Source of the DNA: Capitulum mitella | Lineage: Eukaryota; Arthropoda; Thecostraca; Pollicipedomorpha; Pollicipedidae | Assembly (NCBI GenBank): GCA_030062745.1 | Contig: CP099840.1 | Span: 29,081,006 to 29,145,005, forward strand | Reading direction: 5' to 3' | Length of the DNA: 64,000 nt | Part shown: one piece after another, positions 54,593-64,000 of the stretch | How the letters are laid out: each line of letters opens with the position of its first letter | Numbering within the stretch: the first letter of the stretch is position 1 | The notes under the pieces: generated by a model | Databases searched by the model: none | What the model was told of the DNA's origin: nothing | What the model saw: only the letters and a program-made list of their open reading frames with translations | Position numbers and translations under genes: made by a program

Positions 54593-57500
54593 GGCTGCCG
54601 GCACACACGGCTCACTGAGCGCCCAGCCCCCGGTCCGCTCTCTGTCTCCGCTCCGACCGCGCCACATCGCCGTCAGGCTCCGGAGCGGCCCGCTCCTGCA
54701 CCGATACACATTCTCCAACACGGAGGGGCACACAGGTAGCATAACACGGGTACATACACGTCCAGTGACGTATTCCAGAGGGAAATGTCGCCATGTTCAA
54801 CAGTAATGTCGTCCAATACAAGGCCTTCATCAGGTGATACAACTGCAACCAATGAATGATGAAACACAACAATACAATTGCCATAATGCACAGACTGCTG
54901 GTCAACCTGTGATGCATGCTGATCCATTAATTTCTGTCTCCATGTGTATGACTGCATTACTTCATGCTTTGTAATGAACAGCTAACTCATGATTCTGGGA
55001 ACAGGGGATGACAAAAAGGGTGGATTCTTGATGTTAATGAACATCAAAATCAAAAAGATGTTTCCTCTAATAACCTCCACGACAAAAAGCTGTTTGTGAA
55101 TGCACCAAGGGGATGCATTATCCACTATTTCTGTGTTTTCTGCACATTTTAGCACTTTTTGTACTTTTACACATAAACACTGTGCCTCTGACCTTCAAAA
55201 TTATGAGCCATCTGAAAATATATCTACAGACATACCAATACACACACCTGCTAGTGAAGGCTAGGCGCCAAAATGTCAAGTGAGCGACCATCAATTTTTC
55301 ACGCATCTTATTCAGATCTCTGCAGTGTTTTTGTACTGATAAAACCTTTCTTGCTACAACTTAATCAAATTTTGTTCATTTGTCCACTGGAATGAATGTT
55401 CCCTATGATAAAGAATCAGTGTGCCTTGCACATTATCACTCAATATCCTTTGACAAAACAAGTAACATTTTAAAGGCTCTGAAACCAAAAACATTTGCAT
55501 TCATCATATTTTTACTTATCACGGAAACTGATGCATAAGAAACAAAGCTAATGTAATGTTAAAACACAGCTGAATATGTGTGTGCAGTGTGGCCAAATTC
55601 AATTGAAAGTCAAGGATGTAGACTGAAATTCATGCTGTCAGACTTGTTCCAGCCATGGCTCTGAGTCACCACCTCTGGTTATTGGCTGCCTCTCCAATAA
55701 CCTTTGCATTGTTTGTGCATCCAGATCTGCCTGTCCAATTTGTATTGCCTGGGGCAATTAGACACCAGCTTGGCAACATCCTCTGCTTAATGTTCATTGG
55801 TTGGTCTCAGATAAGGGGAGGAGTAATATAGCTGCCAGAAATCCTAAACATCCTTGACACCCAACTGGCCGAATTTTGCCACAATGTGTGGGTGATATAA
55901 ATACAGCTCAGGTCAGGTTACCTTGCAGCAGGATATAAGTTCTAAACATAACTATCACACTACCAACATAATAAGAAAAACAACTCACTATGACATACCA
56001 CAATACCACATAAAAGAACACAACCAACTTACATTTGAAATTTCATGCCTTCAAAAATTGGATGTACTGTGTCTAGTGCATTAAATGTATTATTACCTTG
56101 TTCATTTTTTTATCTGGGCCATGTGCTTAATATCCAGCATCAACCCTAGTCCTTAGAACCAATCATCTTGGATTAATTTGCACTCTTCTTCCAAATACTC
56201 AATCATCAAGTCATTTTACTCCACAGTTTAGTGATGCCATAGGCATAGGAATGGTGCATCCATGGGTGCCATGGCACCTCCACTTCCCAAGAATGCTGAA
56301 AATTAGCCCTATGGTGATGCAGGGGAAGAATCAACTTCAAGATTAGCTTTGGCACCCCCACTTTCTGAAACATTCCTACATCTATGAGTGATATTGTTGT
56401 TGGGTAACTGGGCGGAAGATCGCACAGCAAAAGGCCATCAACAAAATATTGCATAAGATGAATATCAAAGGACAAAGGTGCAGAGTTGCATCAAAGATGC
56501 AACTCTGCACCCCCAGGCCACCAGAGGGTGCAATCAGACTTGGCTCTGTCCAACAGAGGTTAGGTTGTGCAGGTATCAGGTTATATTCAAACTGGGGCTG
56601 TGTCCTGAGTGTGTTAACACTATCACTCCCCCATGACCTGCACCATGCCCTTGAGTATGCAATTGCACCTTCCAGCCCTGGCACCTGTTGGCACTACATT
56701 CCTGATAGATTTTCTTGTTAGAGTAGTTCTTAAACCATGTAAAAAGCCTAGTAACATATGTTAATATCATATAGCAATACATGGCATACTATTACTATAC
56801 AGCCAGCCCAGCACACAGTCCATATTTGGATATAACAAAATATTGTACTCTAAATGATCTAACCTCTTTGGCTGACAGAGCCAAGCCCAATCACACTCTG
56901 TATCAGCCTACCACCTATGGTATCTTATACTGCAACACTGGCACGGGGTTGTGCCTGCCCCCTAACGTGGGTTGCACCTGCAGTGCAACATTTGTCCTTT
57001 GATGTTTATCTCATATGATCTTCTGCCATATGGCACTGGTTCAGCATACTGCCCCTACTAAGATGTAATCCTATATCCTGTACACCTAACCTCTTTCATG
57101 GATACAACCAAGTTTGATTGTGTCATTTACCAGCCTGTGACCTCTAGTAACCTAAACTGTGCCTTTAGCTTCTTTATCCTAAACCATGCCTTTCACAAAA
57201 TATTTGTCCTTTACTTCTAATATTTATCTCACACAATCTTTTGCCAAACAGTCTTTTCCTTTGGGCCCTTCCACATACAATCTTCCACCCAATTACCCAA
57301 CAATGGCACCAACAATCTATGGAGGAAAATGATTTCTGAGGACCCACAGAACTTCTATTTTAAATTCTGTGGTGTCACAAGCATTTGCATTTCTGCTCCA
57401 GTCTTTCTAGACCTTGCATTCTTACCATGGTGGTACACTCAGTGAAAATTACTGTTTGTTCCCATAATTCCTTTGGAAATTGCTAACTAAAACACACTTT

Positions 57501-57950
57501 TGCATCAAAGAACCAATGTATAACCTCAAATGAAAAATCCAGGAAAAGATACCTCAGCAACAGTACTGTCCCTGTCAATATACAACATTCAAAATCATGC
57601 AATGATAGGATCAGTTGCATGCATATCATGCAAGCAATTTTATAGTGATGGCTGTTTTGTTGTTGCAAGGTTTGCCATAAATAACTCTGGCAATTAGATG
57701 AGCAATATTGTGTTGGAACAAGCATCCTGATCCATACTTGAAAGCAAACAACATCTTAAAAGGGTAAGGTTAAGGTTAAGGTTTCAATGTCACATTCAGG
57801 TTACTTCCAAGCAGAAATGGTACGATGAAGAGTAAAAATGGTGATCAGTGACTGATGAAACCAAAAGTGAAATCGGTGCACTTTGAACAGAAACCAAACG
57901 ACTGAAGAAGGATTCTGCGCAGCTTCTTTCACATATCCCACTCCGGGTGA
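54593..57950. other. AT-rich, CpG-depleted stretch without recognised genes
   Basis: Past about 54.9 kb composition changes sharply to AT-rich with few CpG; I see none between about 55871 and 56411. Some sequence at 56.3-57.3 kb is repeated in direct and inverted orientation. No coding exon recognised. Presumed TAF10 promoter at 54593-54800. Confidence 0.6.
56300..57300. repeat. Degenerate repeats in both orientations, with a perfect hairpin
   Basis: TTTGTCCTTT...TTTATCTCA...GATCTTCTGCC near 56990 recurs near 57200 and, inverted, near 56445-56475. Words such as AACCTCTTTGGCTGACAGAG recur inverted near 56550. GGTGCAGAGTTGCATC (56477-56492) and GATGCAACTCTGCACC (56496-56511) form a perfect 16-bp inverted repeat with a 3-nt loop. 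Probably a nested transposon remnant. Confidence 0.6.
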
Positions 57951-58439
57951 CAGCGTGATAATTTAAACAACCGAACATGCTCACCACAGTCACAGTAACT
58001 TACCGTAAGTTCTCTTCTTTGTTTCCCGCTAAGCTCCCAATGGAAATTTGGACGGGAGCCTGGAACTCGGCAACCAGCAACTATCTTCAGAGTTTTTCCC
58101 ACTGCTTTTCACAAATTACCAAACGAATCCAGTCCGTTCGACTTAAGGGAATACGTCAATCCTTTCTACGGCGTCTCCGACTCAATTACTTCACTACCAA
58201 GTCCTTGCCTCACTACGAAAGTGAGCCGCGATTGTCAACGTCAGGTGGCGACGCCAGTGGCCGTATTCGGAACTACATACTAGTTCATTCGTTAACGAAG
58301 TATCAAGATTACGCTCTTGCAAACTTGCGAAAGGCCGATAAAACCACCGATAAATAGCGGATCAAAGTCGAGGTTGAACCACATGGTTCTTTATGCGGAA
58401 TCAGAATTGGAACCTATTTTATTGGCTTTATCTAATCCT

Positions 58440-58580
58440 TCTGGAATCAACCCCTAAATCGACTCAATTTATTTTGAGTCGGAGTCGGATTTGATTCAGT
58501 TTTGAAAAATAGCGATGAATCAGAATCAGAATCGACTCAGAAAGCCATGAGTTGGGCTCGGAATCGATTCCTTTGGAAAC
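58440..58580. repeat. GAATC-rich dispersed repeat, third block
   Basis: Contains GAATCAGAATCAGAATCGAC and GGAATCGATTCC-type words like those at 4.5 and 5.1 kb. Confidence 0.45.
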
Positions 58581-58958
58581 GAAATTAAGTGGAAGTCTGA
58601 CTCATACAGTGCGAAATGCCTTAGGCGTAGTAGAAACAATTTTGTCGAAATTTCTTGGTTGCTTCACAACTCATGGAGTTGCTATGAATTATGACGTTAT
58701 GGTTTTTTTTCCATTTTTAATAGGCAAAATTATGCGAGCATTTTGAGCTATCTTCACCTGTCACCACTATTACCAATACATAAACGACGTCCCAAAGACG
58801 TTCGAAAACTGTGATCTGCCGCCTTTTTGCGCTCTTTTCGCGTCGATTCGTGAGGGAGGAGGACATCACTCGGGAGGATCCGGCCGGTGGCGTGACCTAC
58901 AGTGACGGAGCATATTTTGTAACCAGGGCCAGCATAAAAGTGTCACATCTTGTCGGCA

Positions 58959-58988
58959 ATGGAACTCGGATACTGGAAAATCCGTGGC
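58959..58988 (+). CDS. Candidate first coding exon of a Mu-class glutathione S-transferase
   Basis: ATG at 58959 encodes MELGYWKIRG and stops exactly at a perfect donor GTGAGT (58989) in phase 0. Mu-class GSTs start with (M)xxLGYWxIRG, and vertebrate GSTM exon 1 ends at that same glycine. The tyrosine and tryptophan are glutathione-site residues. The rest (LAxxIRLLLEY...) was not found before the window end, so either intron 1 exceeds 5 kb or this is an isolated or dead exon. Only ten residues support the call. Confidence 0.5.
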
Positions 58989-59022
58989 GTGAGTACTTTC
59001 TCCTGTGCGCATAGGAACCAAG

Positions 59023-59103
59023 GACTAGTGGATCATCATGGGCGCCGAATGACCCTGCAGTCGGTGCGCCCCTAAGCCCCAATAACCAACGACTAGTGGA
59101 TCA
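59023..59103. mobile_element. About 55-bp insertion with 13-bp target-site duplication, copy 2
   Basis: GACTAGTGGATCA at 59023-59035 and 59091-59103 encloses 55 bp whose core ATGGGCGCCGAATGACC... to ...CCCCAATAACCAAC differs from the 42.4-kb copy at only a few positions over about 52 bp. It lies 35 bp downstream of the candidate GST donor. No coding capacity or recognised terminal structure. Confidence 0.85.
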
Positions 59104-60202
59104 GTCTCGCCGCCACCCCCGTCTTTGAATTGTACTTAACAAACCCCTAGAAATAACATATACCCATGCCTCACTCAATGCCCATTTTGTTGTCTCGCTA
59201 TTTGGCTGCCCTATATGTAAAATTGCTTGCCACAATCAGGCCTGTATTTCTATGAGGTAACTTGTGGCAAGTGACCTTCTCTTACAGCTGGCGAGGAATC
59301 AATGTGCTCCCAGAAATAGTTGAGCTGTCAGCAATTTTCTTCTTGTGGTCAGTTTTGGGGCATAGTGGTGATTTCTTCATGCTGAGTTGTATGTGGGTTT
59401 AAGTTGCCCCTGGCTTGATGTTTGGTCCATGAGTCAGCAGTCAGCTGGTGGAAGAGGGTTAAACTGACTCTGGCACTGTTATGTTGCACCCTTAGCAGCA
59501 TGTTTAACTTTCACCACAAAGTTGCAGCCATGAGCTGGAATTGATTTTTGATGCAGTGTAGTGGTTGGAGTGTGCAACAAGCTATGCTTAGCACAGGTTT
59601 TGATTCCTAACATCACTCCAGCAACCATTTGCACCAGATTTATAGAAGAAAACATCAAAAGGAGAGTGCAGAGGACATGTTCTTTGTGCTGTGTTATATG
59701 GGACCATCAGGAAAGCCACATGATTAAAGAAGTATATGGTTATGGCAAATTCTTGTTTTGGGATGATGATGGCTAAAGGTAAGTTTCTGCCCAACGAAAT
59801 CGCAAACAACCCTTTGTATAATTGCCACCAATGTAAAGAATGTATCATCCTGTTTCTAACTGTACTTTCCACTACTTGATTTTCTAAACAATAACAACAA
59901 AATCGTAACGATAACGTACCACACAGTAATACTGTGCTGCAGTCGACTGGCGGAGAACAACATTATTCCGCGGTGGAAAATGTAGTGCCGCCAAGGTTAA
60001 GGTTATTGACATCAAGGACGTGTAGACCCTGCATGCATCTTCAAGCGATTAATGACATCATATATAGGAAAATTATATTCTGTTGCCACAAACTGAACTT
60101 GGAGGAACTGCTGAATTATTATGCCATTATATTATTGTATTACATAATTGTTGGGATGTCTGATATCAGTATAATTACATTATGACATTTAATACTTGTT
60201 AG

Positions 60203-60540
60203 ATTAGGTTGCTAGGTTGGGTTGTGCTGGGCTAGGTTAGATCAGGTTAGGTTAGGTTAGGTTAGGCTAGGCTAGGCTAGGCTAGGCTAGGTTAGGTTAG
60301 GTTAGGTTAGGCTAGGGTAAATTTTTATTTATTGTTTTGTTTCACTTCCTAATATCTTCCAGTTTTGTTCCGTGATTTTTTGTGCTGGGCTACGTTAGGT
60401 TAGGTTAGGTTAGGCCAGGCTAGGCTAGGCTAGGGTTAGGTTAGGTTTGGTTTGGTTACTATGTTAGGCTAGGGTAAATTTTTATTTATTGTTTTGTTTC
60501 ACTTCCGAATATTTTCCAGTTTTGTTCCGTGATTTTTTTC
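60203..60540. repeat. Interstitial TTAGG-type telomeric repeat, duplicated with flank
   Basis: Runs of GGTTAGGTTAGGTTAGG mixed with GGCTA variants at 60203-60316 and 60391-60460. Each is followed by the same segment of about 73 bp (GCTAGGGTAAATTTTTATTT... at 60311 and 60468), giving a 157-bp duplicated unit. TTAGG is the telomere repeat of most arthropods. Confidence 0.85.
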
Positions 60541-60635
60541 AGATATTTCATTTCACTGCTTTTTGTTTTTTTTGTATTTTTCAAATTGGAACTACGCTTT
60601 GCCATCTTTGTAATATTTTTACTTTTTTATCATTA

Positions 60636-60690
60636 TTGTTCATTATTATTATTACTATTATTATTACTATTATTATTACTATTATTATTT
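60636..60690. repeat. ATT/ACT trinucleotide-rich microsatellite
   Basis: Imperfect TTATTATTACTATTATTATT array just right of the telomere-like repeats. Confidence 0.85.
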
Positions 60691-60996
60691 TTACAACAGT
60701 CAACTTTTTTATTTTAAGGATAATTTATATCGCATTAGTTGTTCCCCCAAAACTTTTTTATTACTCTTGATTGGACCTTGATTCCGACCAACGACCAATC
60801 AGCGTCGAGATCTCACGTAAACAAACTATTTAACGCAGAAAGCAATGTGTTTCGGGGGAAATAATGTGTGTTTCAGGTTTTTCCGGCTGAAATCGTAAGT
60901 AGTACTTATCAATATTGCATTTGAAACGCCATGCAACCACTTCTACGATTATTTTCCCTGGAAGTAAGCGCTCGGGCTGAATCTTACTGTTGACCA

Positions 60997-61176
60997 TGAT
61001 GATAATTTTAGGATGTTTCAGAATGTCTTTAGGCTCAACTTAGGATGTAGTATTTCAGGGGTGGCAAATTCCTTAAATACTTCCTTTTGTGGCAAATTCC
61101 TGTTTTGGGATGATGATAATGTCAGGATGTTTCAGAATGTCTTGAGGCTCAGCTTAGGATGTAGTATTTCAGGGGT
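60997..61176. repeat. Direct duplication of about 70 bp, 108 bp apart
   Basis: GATGATAAT, AGGATGTTTCAGAATGTCTT, AGGCTCA and CTTAGGATGTAGTATTTCAG occur twice. The linker GGCAAATTCCTGTTTTGGGA also occurs at about 59745. Confidence 0.9.
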
Positions 61177-62384
61177 GCAGACTTTTTATCTTTTTTGACT
61201 TGAATATTTGGATGCAGTTAATGTTTCAATTTTTATGTCATGATTTGAATGTTCAGCAGATATTTGGTCATTCTTTCATCCAAATATTGGCTGAATATTC
61301 TAATTTCAATGAAGCATCTCAATATTCCCTTGCATTTTGCTGCTGAATTTGAAGGTTTATGGGAGCCAAATTACACAACATCATGCACCATATTGATTGT
61401 GGGGTTTCCTGACGTTTTTATGTCTTCTTGCATCAGCATGGCTAAGGATATTGTGTGGCAGTGGCAGTGAAACATCTGCTCATTCCTTGCTGTGGTGCTT
61501 TGGGACATCTATAATTTTGTGGAGGATGCCAAGCCATTGATTTATATCTAACCATACTGGTAAAAACGACAGGCAGGAATCAGTACATAGGTGAAGCTGG
61601 ATGGAAGGCAAATGTCATCCTTTTTACATCATCTTTTTTGCTGCAGTCTCTGGAAGTGAATGAAGGGGAATGGCCATTCTTACCTTGTGGGGTGAATGAG
61701 CTGTTGGGACTCATGATGAATTCCTTTGTTACAAATATCTCACAGTATCAGGTGTACAGTGTAAATGCACTGGTCCAAAGTGGAAGTTGGAGGCTGTGAC
61801 ACCATGCATTTGGTCTCTTTGAACACAAGCACTAAACTGTGTTTGTATGTGGCCCATGAAAACACATTTTCTGCTGATACTGCAAGTAACTTGTTGCAGT
61901 GGTCAAATGCAACTCTGTAAGTGGAGTAGAATCTAGACTTATATATGGATGTGGTCACAATGAGCAGGAGAGAAAAATCCTACCAATTTCAAGGCCAGGA
62001 TGGACTGTCAATCAATGCTTTCCACTACTGACACCATGCCCCCCCCTACCCTCGGCCATGCCTAGCCAGTGTCCGCCCGACGCTCAGTGGCAGCCACAAT
62101 GTTGAAATTATGTGATTGTTAATTATGTGATTTGTTCATGCAACTGCAAATCAGTCTGATTTCTACATGTTGTTCCTACTGTACTTTTTGCCATGAAATG
62201 ACCCCAGCTTGAAAGGTTCAAAAGGCTGAATATTTGATCCAAATATTTGAATGTACCCATCCAAATATTCAAATCCAAAAACCCATCCACATTGTCAGGT
62301 CTATTACCATTGCAAGGAGAAAAGCCAGCAGAAATGTCTGGATGGGGTATGTGGCAACCCGCAGTGAATGGCATTTGTCAACAC

Positions 62385-62541
62385 AAGGTGCAGCCAAATT
62401 GGAGTTGCCCCCCTCCCTAGGCCTGCATTTTTTTGTAAAAACCATTGCACATCATCAGCCCAGCAGACAGTTTTCCCATGATTTCAGTTCACACTGAGCT
62501 CAGGGCCCCCACTTAAGAAAATCTTGTTTGTGCCCCTGTCT
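62385..62541 (+). repeat. Dispersed repeat, copy 2
   Basis: Second copy of the element at 9335-9475: AAAACCATTGCACATC, GATTTCAGTTCACACTGAGC and TTAAGAAAATCTTG, ending GCCCCTG. It is CpG-poor whereas copy 1 keeps CpGs, consistent with different methylation histories. Confidence 0.7.
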
Positions 62542-64000
62542 GTTGGCATGCATAAGTTACAGCAATCCAAGTCATAGATCATCTTCACAACCTAAGTAGA
62601 GATGGGGCTGGGTTGACCTGTTCCCACCCTTGTCAAGAATGTCTTGTGTTTGGGTTATATTGTTATGGTGTGAATGACTTTTAGTGCTGAAGGTGCACAT
62701 ATTGGGACATTTGTTGGTGGATCAGTTTCTTCTGTCCTTTTGATTGTGTGTGAGTGTAATATGTGTGCATGTTAGCACCTGCACTGGCAGGGGCAAAAAT
62801 TGCCCTCCCATCACTTTTTTTGTGCATGTAACTTCCACAATAACAGTGCTTGAGACCTGAAATATTATCCTTCTTTTGCTGAACTCCTGGTGCATCTTCT
62901 GTATTTCAGAATATTTAAATCATTGTTAACTTTGTCACTACAGCCCTGCAAAATAGTGAGGCCGGTTCCACGGCCTATTCGCAAGTGGCGGTGGATGGCC
63001 GCAGGTATGTCAGGTCATGTCCAGGCGAAAGAATGGGTGCTGTGTTGTGTGTGGAATAGGTTGTGTCAGACAGTCAGCTACAAAACACCTTGGGGAGAGA
63101 CCGTGATAAATGTACAATCCACATTTAGAGGTAGCCTAGGTTCGAGGTCAAAAAGAATTGAATGACAGACATCAACATTTCATCTTTTTCTCACAGGTCT
63201 ATTCATTTATTTGCAAGGAAACTTTATCTGGGGTTTGTGTTCTAGATTATTGTACTTACTCTGAAGTGAAGTGACCTATGTCAGGTCAGTCGGGATTCAT
63301 TTTCAGTTGAGGTCAGGTATTGAAAACGTGGCATTTTGTGCATGGGCCATAGAGGAATTTGGCATGGGCGGTAGTTGCATGATGAATGGAGGTGCCTCAA
63401 GGCATAGATAAACTAGGTAAAGGGTATCCAGTGCTTGAATAACCCACCAGATTGTGTTATGCTCGATTTTTACAGAATGCAGCATTTTCAGGCATTGACA
63501 TGAGTTGACCTTGATTGACCTGACCTGGAGTAATCTTGCATTGTGGTTATGCAAGTCTGTCATACGGACTGGGGTTCGGCAAAATTCTGTTATAATTGGT
63601 TAGATATGTTTGGGGAAAAGAAAAATGCCACTTTTTCGACTTTTGACCTGTTTTGACCCTGATAGACTTGATTAAGGTCTGTCAGTTTTTAAAGGTTGTA
63701 AGATCACAGCCACATTCTTGTGCACAAAGTTTGGTTACAATTGTCTGAAGAGATCAGGAGATAGGGGGGAGTGGAGGTGGATTTGTTCCACACCACCAGC
63801 ACCCTCTCAGTAGTACTCGCCGTTTGGCCACCTTCGACAGTACCGGGGGGTTGGTGCGAAAACATCACCAGCCATTTCCAAACCTGACATGCTAGAGCAA
63901 CAAAACAAAAAAGAGCATGTAGCGTGATCTTTTCACTACACGTTGATAACCAGTTTGGCCCTTTAAGTCGCACAGTGCCTTTGCTACAGCCGACGTCAAA

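Larger units (their letters stand above)
57951..59110. promoter_or_regulatory. CpG-rich island, possible bidirectional promoter
   Basis: CpG density recovers over about 1.1 kb between two CpG-poor regions. On the plus strand it contains the GST-like first exon. On the minus strand an ideal donor GTAAGT at 58004 follows a region without an obvious ATG, as for a 5' UTR exon of a leftward gene. A GAATC-rich dispersed block lies at 58440-58580. No TATA box identified. Confidence 0.35.
59104..64000. other. AT-rich, CpG-poor region without recognised coding exons
   Basis: No CpG seen between about 59294 and 59795. Contains telomere-like repeats (60203-60540), an ATT run, a duplication (60997-61176) and a dispersed repeat (62385-62541). 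An open stretch near 62940-63165 and a minus-strand frame at 63704-63973 match nothing I know. It would be intron if the GST call is right. Confidence 0.55.

Noticed and set aside
59279..59310. Second GST exon starting Leu-Ala after CTTACAG
   Set aside because: After CTG GCG the sequence reads RNQCAP and soon a stop, not the expected LAxxIRLLLEY.
62890..63165. Possible exon with VRPVPRPIRKWRW
   Set aside because: Interesting composition but no family recognised and no convincing splice sites on both sides.

Overview
This is nuclear DNA of an animal. Genes are split by GT-AG introns, exons are very GC-rich, and introns are kilobases long and full of minisatellites. Degenerate TTAGG telomere-type repeats near 60.2-60.5 kb and the gene set suggest an arthropod. 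A crustacean with flagellated sperm, such as a barnacle, is only a guess.

Layout. (1) About 3.7-25.7 kb, + strand: 16 exons of a TRPM1/3/6/7-type TRPM cation channel. They run from the middle of the N-terminal homology region to the stop codon; the 5' exons lie left of the window. Intron phases agree at all 15 junctions once one extra base in exon 14138-14310 is allowed for. (2) 28.9-30.8 kb, - strand: a complete four-exon CIMAP1/ODF3-like gene of SHIPPO repeats (247 aa), convergent with TRPM. (3) 32.9-52.7 kb, - strand: a PIX-type RhoGEF (ARHGEF7 family) with SH3, DH, PH, GIT-binding segment and C-terminal coiled coil. The PH domain runs into an exceptional exon of about 6.5 kb coding for roughly 2,100 residues of low-complexity protein. 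(4) 54.26-54.59 kb, - strand: single-exon TAF10. (5) 58.96-58.99 kb, + strand: a 30-nt exon that looks like coding exon 1 of a Mu-class glutathione S-transferase; the rest was not found. About 54.9-57.9 and 59.1-64 kb are AT-rich, CpG-depleted and without recognisable coding sequence apart from that exon.

The genes do not form a pathway. TRPM is a plasma-membrane cation channel, PIX a Rac/Cdc42 exchange factor at adhesions, CIMAP a ciliary/sperm axoneme protein and TAF10 a subunit of TFIID and SAGA.

Two observations stand out. First, many introns of TRPM and PIX carry minisatellites that begin or end exactly at a splice junction, and several contain copies of the junction itself: true splice-site sequence plus the adjoining exon bases. 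This produces arrays of decoy 5' or 3' splice sites. Second, a roughly 55-bp sequence occurs at 42.4 and 59.0 kb, each copy flanked by its own 12-13 bp direct repeat as expected of target-site duplications. The first copy sits on a PIX splice donor, which it appears to have replaced. Gene names rest on family sequences recalled from memory; no search was run.
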